A model generated the notes under the pieces. The model did no database searches, was not told the DNA's origin, and saw only the letters and a list, made by a program, of their open reading frames with translations. Shown piece after piece: positions 57,071 through 64,000 of a stretch of DNA of 64,000 nucleotides (its first letter is position 1; each line of letters opens with the position of its first letter). The position numbers were made by a program, and so were the translations under genes. The DNA comes from Tubulanus polymorphus (Eukaryota; Nemertea; Palaeonemertea; Tubulaniformes; Tubulanidae): the NCBI RefSeq assembly GCF_964204645.1, contig NC_134030.1, positions 1,095,855 to 1,159,854 of the forward strand. Direction: 5' to 3'.

Positions 57071-57746
57071 AAATTCTATTTTTAGGTGACAGGTCAAATA
57101 GATTAGAACAGTAATTTATGCAGAGGTTGAATTAATTTAATGTTTGATATACCAAAGAATGGTTTATTGTGAAGATTTAATTAAAATCTTAAATAAAGAG
57201 TTGTTCAATTTCATAAATGTTTTGTTTTCGATGAAGTTTTTTCATTTTCTGGATTTGAGGAATTTGACTTTAAACACATCGGTGGATTCAGCACAGTTCT
57301 GTGGACACAGTTTTTGGACCGAGACACAGCTCAAGACCCAGTTACAAGTTCAACTGGACTCCATCCCAAAAAACCCTGGGCCCTTCAAACCTTTAAGTAA
57401 GATGCTCACTTACAGATTCATAAAATTGACCCTTATTATCTTGTCATCTGCAGCACCATCTCAGAGGCTTAAACCAAGAATTTCTTGTAATGTTCAACAA
57501 ATGTGAATTACATTAAGTAATTTTTGAGATCGACTTACACCAGTATTGAGTTTTTTCTAAATCACAGTCTACTTATTTTATATTCATCCACGATTTCATA
57601 GCTCTTTAACTATTCAACCCTTTCCCTGATGGGCCCTGGCCCCAATTGCTGAACCCAGTTCTCCAAGTCTAACTTCTGGGTTTAATGGTTTATCAGAGAA
57701 TTAATGGATTCATTGGAAATAATCTAACAATCAATAAAGTTGTTCT

Positions 57747-57809
57747 TTTTTGATACGGGCTAGACGTTGAGGGGCCCGCGCCCCGGGTTTTCTTTAAAGC
57801 TTTTGGCAT
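57747..57809 (-). pseudogene. Reverse-strand diverged exon 1, second unit
   Basis: Same relic as 23409-23471, carried along in the duplication, again without a splice donor. Confidence 0.75.
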
Positions 57810-57884
57810 TATCTAGAAAAACAAGTAAAAATATTAAATCATTTGAAAATATATCAGTCAGTCTTATTCTGGTTCAGTGAACTA

Positions 57885-58867
57885 ATTCTCTATATGGTGC
57901 ATGTAGGGGTCCGGGAACACAACATCCACTAATTCTCTATATGGTGCATGTAGGGGTCCGGGGACACGACATCCACTAATTCTCTATATGGTGCATGTAG
58001 GGGTCCGGGGACACGACATCCACTAATTCTCTATATGGTGCATGTAGGGGTCCAGGGACACCACATCCACTAATTCTCTATATGGTGCATGTAGGGGTCC
58101 AGGGACACCACATCCACTAATTCTCTATATGGTGCATGTAGGGGTCCAGGGACACCACATCCACTAATTCTCTATATGGTGCATGTAGGGGTCCAGGGAC
58201 ACCACATCCACTAATTCTCTATATGGTGCATGTAGGGGTCCAGGGACACCACATCCACTAATTCTCTATATGGTGCATGTAGGGGTCCAGGGACACCACA
58301 TCCACTAATTCTCTATATGGTGCATGTAGGGGTCCAGGGACACCACATCCACTAATTCTCTATATGGTGCATGTAGGGGTCCAGGGACACCACATCCACT
58401 AATTCTCTATATGATGCATGTAGGGGTCCAGGGACACCACATCCACTAATTCTCTATATGGTGCATGTAGGGGTCCAGGAACACCACATCCACTAATTCT
58501 CTATATGGTGCATGTAGGGGTCCAGGGACACCACATCCACTAATTCTCTATATGGTGCATGTAGGGGTCCAGGGACACCACATCCACTAATTCTTTATAT
58601 GATGCATGTAGGGGTCCAGGGACACCACATCCACTAATTCTCTATATGGTGCATGTAGGGGTCCAGGGACACCACATCCACTAATTCTCTATATGGTGCA
58701 TGTAGGGGTCCAGGGACACCACATCCACTAATTCTCTATATGGTGCATGTAGGGGTCCAGGGACACCACATCCACTAATTCTCTATATGGTGCATGTAGG
58801 GGTCCAGGAACACCACATCCACTAATTCTCTATATGATGCATGTAGGGGTCCAGGGACACCACATCC
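57885..58867. repeat. 47-bp minisatellite, second unit, forward orientation
   Basis: Same repeat and length class as 23541-24530, with a few different variant positions. Confidence 0.94.
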
Positions 58868-59651
58868 TCTATTCTGTTTGGGGCATGGAGATTGCCCAGA
58901 TTGCCTCTGCTAACAACAGACACCCATTCAACATTTCTCTTTATGGTACTTTCTTCTTCCTCTTTTCTCTCATTTTACAAATTGATATTCAACTATGACC
59001 TTTTTCATTTTGATATGATGTTTATCTTTACATCATGGTTGCTGGAGATTGTACAAGGAATGACACAAGAAATAATATCCTTAGTTTTAAACTCACAGCT
59101 GTTTGCAATTCTTTCATTTAATCACAGGTTCAATTGAAACGATGCATTCCTATACATATACGCAATCATATCTTTTTTCGAGTCATAATTCTCAGGGAAA
59201 TTTGATCTCCACTCAGGTACAGTCTTCTGGCTTGCCAGTTATCCTTTAACTTTTTTACAAAATTATCTTTTCAAAATAAATTACCATGAAAGCAGTAAAT
59301 TTGAACTTGCCTTATCATAAGGGCTTTTTCTTTTACTCTTTGTTTTAGCTTTATGTATCTTTGATTTGCTGGTGGTTTTAACATGCATGTTGAGGGAGCT
59401 CTATCAATCCAGGAACAGTCAGCTCACAAGCAGCCCCTGCCCAAAAGGTTTTGACATTATATTTTCAAAAGCTCTAGTTGTTCTGTAGAACCGAGAGCGG
59501 AGCTCTGACTTGTTCCCCTCACTGCTGAGGTCTACTTTCTCTGATTCGCTGATTGGCTTCTCTTTGGTACATATTGGATGATCAAAAACTAGAAACTGTA
59601 ATGCGTTTATTCATTTTGGTATATGTTAAAATTCTTTTACAATAATGGCAT

Positions 59652-59986
59652 ATTAGGCACATCAAAACAAATCCGGAATTGTCCCCGAACGAAGTGGCTC
59701 CCTCCACTCTCCATCAGTATGCCGGGCCACCACCTCTACCTCTCGGGCAACTCGATCACTCGCCAGCTTTTTGACGAGTGACCGCCCAAGATACGGATGG
59801 AGGAGCAGGAGGAGCAGGACCCGCACCATCTCCAGCCCCACCACCATCCCTCCTCGGCCGCTTCCTATTTATCCCCTCCCCTTCCTCCCGATTACCTTCG
59901 TCAGCCGCACCATCCGCCGGGACCACTCTTGCTCCTCCTCCCTGCGGAGCCACGACGACTGCAACTGGTACTTTTCGGTTTCTCAT
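59652..59986 (-). pseudogene. Reverse-strand truncated copy of last exon, second unit
   Basis: As 25316-25641 with the same 8-base frameshift, so the break predates the duplication. It keeps a nine-base GGAGGAGCA-type repeat lost in the first copy. Confidence 0.85.
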
Positions 59987-60884
59987 GGTTTCCCACCATC
60001 TTTCAAAAGAGAACTATCGATATATCATTAGCTACAAGGAAACTTTTCAGAAACTTTTTCAGGTCATTCTTTCTTGTATTATTAGCATTTGATTCTCTAT
60101 ATATCGTCAGAACATGGACTCAGAGTGTTTCTTTAATGGTTAAGAATGTCTCTTTAACCAACATCCCCCTAGCCTGCTTCCTACATATCCCTTCCCTTTC
60201 CTCCTGATTACCTTTGATCCCCACTGCCTAGCAGCTAACAGCTGCTGCTATTTTATCTGGTTTATATGTTTTGCAGATAGTGTCTGTTATGCTATAGTTG
60301 TTCTTTTAATCGTTTAACTTCTTCATCTGAAATTTCATTATTCTAATTTCAGTTTCACGCAGGAAATGGTTCATGAAAATCTGCATTGAGACTGGGACGA
60401 AATGTGCATTGAGACGGATGAAATCTGCATGAACAGAGATATACTTTAAGATCCCCATTTTATCCATCGGAGTGAATGTACATCCACTACTCACAGGTAG
60501 CAAACCTACAAACGCTAAACACTCATCCCTGGGCCCTGATTCAAAAATAAAAATAAAAGATTAAATTAAGAATTAACATTTTTATGAATCAGTGATCAGT
60601 TTCATAAAATAATTCCTAAATTAATTTTAGGGGTTTATTATTTCAGATTGAAATGAATTCTTCATGTTTATGCAATTCTCATTATCTTTCATTGCAGCAT
60701 TTATATATTCAATTTTAATCATACATGTGAAATATATAATGTATTTTCAGGGAAACGTAAACAAGAAAGGAAGGGAAGAAAGAGAAGGGAAGAAAGAGTT
60801 GGATGATTAATGCGCACTTATTCTCCATTCCGAATTCCTGTATTCGACTCTAGGTGATCATCATACGAACGAGATATAGAAAAA

Positions 60885-61200
60885 AAACATTACTGAAGTC
60901 ATCTCTATTTTTTAGTCTCAATTTGTATTTCTAATTCAATTTACTAAGTGTGTAAGTCATCATTTGGATAAGTCGTCACATTACTGAAGTCATCTCTATT
61001 TTTTAGTCTCAGTTTGTATTTCTAATTCAATTTACTAAGTGTGTAAGTCATCATTTGGATAAGTCGTCACATTACTGAAGTCATCTCTATTTTTTAGTCT
61101 CAATTTGTATTTCTAATTCAATTTACTAAGTGTGTAAGTCATCATTTGGATAAGTCGTCACATTATTGAAGTCATCTCTATTTTGAAGTCTCAATTAGTA
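60885..61200. repeat. 91-bp tandem repeat, second unit
   Basis: Same repeat and similar length as 26545-26870. Confidence 0.85.
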
Positions 61201-63604
61201 TTCAGTTTACTTCAGATAACGTAATTTGGTTTAATCACAAGTCGTCAACATTATAATCAATGTAACTACAGTGACTACATTATTGTCCTTTTATTGAGAA
61301 ATTTATGTTAATTTTTGATTTCTGGGATAAATCAAAATTCAAATGTTATCATTTTTTGTATCAAAAATTGTAAAAAATTGAATAATTTGTGTGCTATTGA
61401 AACATTCAGTTATGGGGAGTTTTAAGCTCAGAAAACTTTGAGCCTGTTTATACAAGTGTTGTAACAAGTGTTGAACAATTCAAAGATCATGTTGTTTATA
61501 CTTTGTCATGTTAGAAAAAATGTTTTCTAGTATATTGATGTTTCTAAAAAAACATATGATTCAACTTTAAAAGGCCAACAAGCCTTCTAATAAAACTAGT
61601 TTGTCATATATATATATATATTACTTGGTCATTGTCAAGTTTTTTTAAAAATATTTTGGTTTTCTCAGCTTTCTCTGGTGGAAATTTCTTCGTGGAATTC
61701 CTCTTCTATACAAGTTCCTCCTCAGACTGTTTTTATGCGAGAGTTTATAACAACCGGATCCTCAGAAAATGGTCGGAGTGCCAAGTCTTCGATTTAAGAT
61801 CACCAGTCTTATCTGAGACCATAAGTTCACTAGCAAGTTTCACTAGCGATTCCAACAGCTATAGGATGGAACAGTATTATTATATATGTCACCACTGTGC
61901 AATTGAGCCCAGATCATCAGAAAAAGATAAAAGTGAAGATATGTGATGGGATTCATTGAAAATTTTGCATATATAATTAATTCATTGAACTACTTAATTT
62001 GTATGATTTATTTTTTGGGAATTTTCGAATTTGTCATCAATAACTAGTATATATTTCTTTTCAAGTTGTGAGCGATCTAGTTCTCTGTCGACCCATTGAA
62101 AATGAATCGACTCTGAACTGTAGAACTGGACCCAGGGAGCTGAATCTCGCGTGCCACAGCAAGATACAGAGCTCTTCAATGTCTTAACCGTCAGGTGCTG
62201 CCCCTAAACAAATCAATAGCGGTAAATCTGTGAACTAACTTATAGCTCGCTTGCCAGAGTAGAATCATAGCGAGCTGTCTAAAATCTTGAACCGTCTAGT
62301 GCTGCCCCTTAATCGATATGTAACGGAAAAGTGAATTTATTACTCGCATGCCACAGTAGTTGAGTAGTTGGAACATCATGATAGACTCGTTTTTCTGTGC
62401 AGCTATAACGGGAACTATTTCAGATCTGATAATGAATATAAACTCAGTCACAGTTCGATAACAAACGCCGCTGGGTGAAATTGATGTAAACAAATAATCG
62501 TGTTGAAATTGAATTTAGTTTAAGATATATTTTCGTGGTAGTTTTTATTTTCAAGCTGTTTACGTTCACTTCAAATGATGAAACGATGAAACCATATTAA
62601 ATACATCCCTGTGTTAGTGGGGATTTTGAGTTTTGGTCCTTTCCGTATCTTCTAGAAACATCAAGTAGAAAGGCATTAACTGAACCCTATGTCTTTAACT
62701 TCAGGAGTCTATATGGAGTTTTCGGATGCCTCTTTTCCTCACTTCTTGCATTCGTCACTATTAGAAATCCGGACAAACTGAATTCAGTTCGACGAGGCCG
62801 AAGAACAGAAGACCAAAGAGTGATCTGCACTAGCCGCAGGGTTCGTGTTGGCCTGGACCGGTGGGAGGCAATCAAACCCCGACACGTGAAGATGTATCCT
62901 CAAAAATGGATACCGGAACGCTTCTCTGGTTTACGATGATTAGTCTGCAGGAGTAACTCTTTGGCGGGGCGTGATCGCGTGAATAGCCCAAACTAAACCT
63001 TCAGAGTTCACTGTACTACAGCATACAACATCTGATAACTTGCATAATAAAGCGCGGCGTGCATGAAAAGAATTGTATAAATGCGGGCAAGATTCCGTGC
63101 CCTGGCAATCGAACGCCGGAGTGGAGGTATTCCATACACTGGTAGGTGAGTCGGAGCATAGACTGGTTGCTTGTCCCATAGAGACCGGTAACCAGTCTAG
63201 CCACCTCACGATCAGTCTACATTGATTATTTTATCATTTTATACACAATTTTTATTATGTTAATAAGATAAATCTGCCAAAGCTCAACAATTTGAATTAG
63301 TGAAAACCGATGTGCGAAGTCGTCAATTCAGTAGCCCGATAGAGCCCGGTAACCAGTCTAACTGACAATGTTCATTGCGCGGGAATGAACGGGCAACCAA
63401 TCTACGATGAAAAATCATTTCTGAAAAATTATGAACGGAGATATTCATTTTACTTTGAATTTTGAATTATCTTATAAAACTGACAGCCATATTAACCAAA
63501 GTATTAATAGTAAATCTGATAAAATCTAATACAGGTTTTAGAATAGGTGAAAACTGATTTATGTGAAGCCGTCGGTTCAGAAGACTGATCCGTAGAATCG
63601 TTCG
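61201..63604. other. Gene-poor spacer, second unit
   Basis: Corresponds to about 26871-29319. One notable difference is a loss of roughly 50 bases near 63225-63245 (first unit about 28880-28965). No gene is supported. Confidence 0.4.
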
Positions 63605-63768
63605 CCACTTTCTTCCGGTCCACTTACTTCCGCGTTTGTGATTTGCATACAAGTAGTTTGAATGTTAAATGTATTAAGCCGCGTGTTGATTGGTTGAGGT
63701 CAGTGCGGTTTACTGAACGATGACCAGCTGTCAGCTGATCGAATCATTCGTTTCACAGACATTACGAC
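63605..63768 (+). promoter_or_regulatory. Candidate promoter and 5' UTR exon, second unit
   Basis: Same CTTCCG, ATTTGCAT and ATTGG motifs and same GTAAGT donor (63769). It would drive a third gene copy beyond the window if the array continues. Confidence 0.38.
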
Positions 63769-64000
63769 GTAAGTATATTTTACATCTATGATCAAAAATT
63801 GTAGTGTAAAAAAACTCAAAACTAAGGCCTCTATAAATGATCGATTGACTTTAAATGATTACTTTAGCACAGCTCTTGTAGACAATGATTAGGTGTCATA
63901 GTAGTTTAGCTCGAAAGTGCACATATAAGGTTAATTTTCATCCCTTATTTAGAGACCGAGGTATTGAGCGTCCATTTCAGCCCTTAAAACATCATCAACC

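Larger units (their letters stand above)
34938..64000 (+). repeat. Giant tandem repeat unit, copy 2 (cut by window end)
   Basis: This is the second copy of the same unit; its last base matches 29714 of copy 1. The 20-bp array, the inverted 47-bp array and the next exon 1 would lie beyond the window. Compared with copy 1, the GTCC-rich and 63-bp arrays are shorter, whereas the 35-bp, A-rich hairpin, exon-like and paired-hairpin arrays have more units. Confidence 0.95.

Overview
The window is animal nuclear DNA. It is AT-rich, has GT-AG introns with GTAAGT/GTAAGA donors and pyrimidine-tract acceptors, carries short foldback elements and a decayed DIRS-type retroelement, and has no bacterial-type operons. 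Recurrent 'GATGGCGCCAT'-like pieces and the DIRS relic would suit a marine invertebrate, but I cannot name a species or phylum.

The dominant feature is one very large direct repeat. Bases 1-34937 form a full unit, and the same sequence starts again at 34938 and runs to the window end (64000 corresponds to 29714 of the first unit). By eye, ungapped stretches differ by about 1%. Most of the length difference comes from copy-number changes in embedded minisatellites. Each unit carries one spliced protein gene. The copy complete in this window has nine coding exons from 33177 to 48863. Every exon junction is phase-consistent and the sum is 1023 nt, giving a 340-residue protein of a family I do not recognise: N-terminal Ser/Thr/Pro, poly-Gln and poly-Ser tracts, a compact central segment, two strongly basic clusters that look like nuclear localisation signals, and a charged C-terminus. 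The first unit holds exons 3 (last 4 nt) to 9 of the previous copy, with its stop at 14961. A likely promoter and 5' UTR exon (octamer, inverted CCAAT, donor at 29484) lies about 3.7 kb upstream of the start codon.

Layout of one unit (first-copy coordinates): exons 3-6 (1-2630); an 8.7-kb intron with a GTCC-rich minisatellite, an inserted 1.2-kb CTTGAAA-ended element, 35-bp and 162-bp repeats, a broken DIRS reverse transcriptase and a 63-bp minisatellite (2631-11365); exons 7-9 (11366-14961); three foldbacks just after the stop (14942-15289); then about 14 kb of arrays, including A-rich units with hairpins, 24-bp and 34-bp minisatellites, repeated exon-like units, a 46-bp minisatellite, about 240-bp units with paired hairpins, and a 47-bp minisatellite (15580-24530). 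Next come reverse-strand relics of the same gene family (exon 1 at 23409-23471; last exon at 25316-25641), a gene-poor spacer, the candidate promoter (about 29320-29483), a 20-bp array (30110-31530), the 47-bp minisatellite again in inverted orientation (31586-33105), and exon 1 and 2 of the next gene (33177-34493).

The best candidate for an undescribed system is this macrosatellite as a whole: a tandem array with one nuclear-protein gene per ~35-kb unit, plus opposite-strand pieces of the same gene inside each unit that could yield antisense or hairpin RNA. That regulatory role is inference. What the sequence directly shows is the architecture, the intact reading frame, the inverted relics and several conserved stem-loops.
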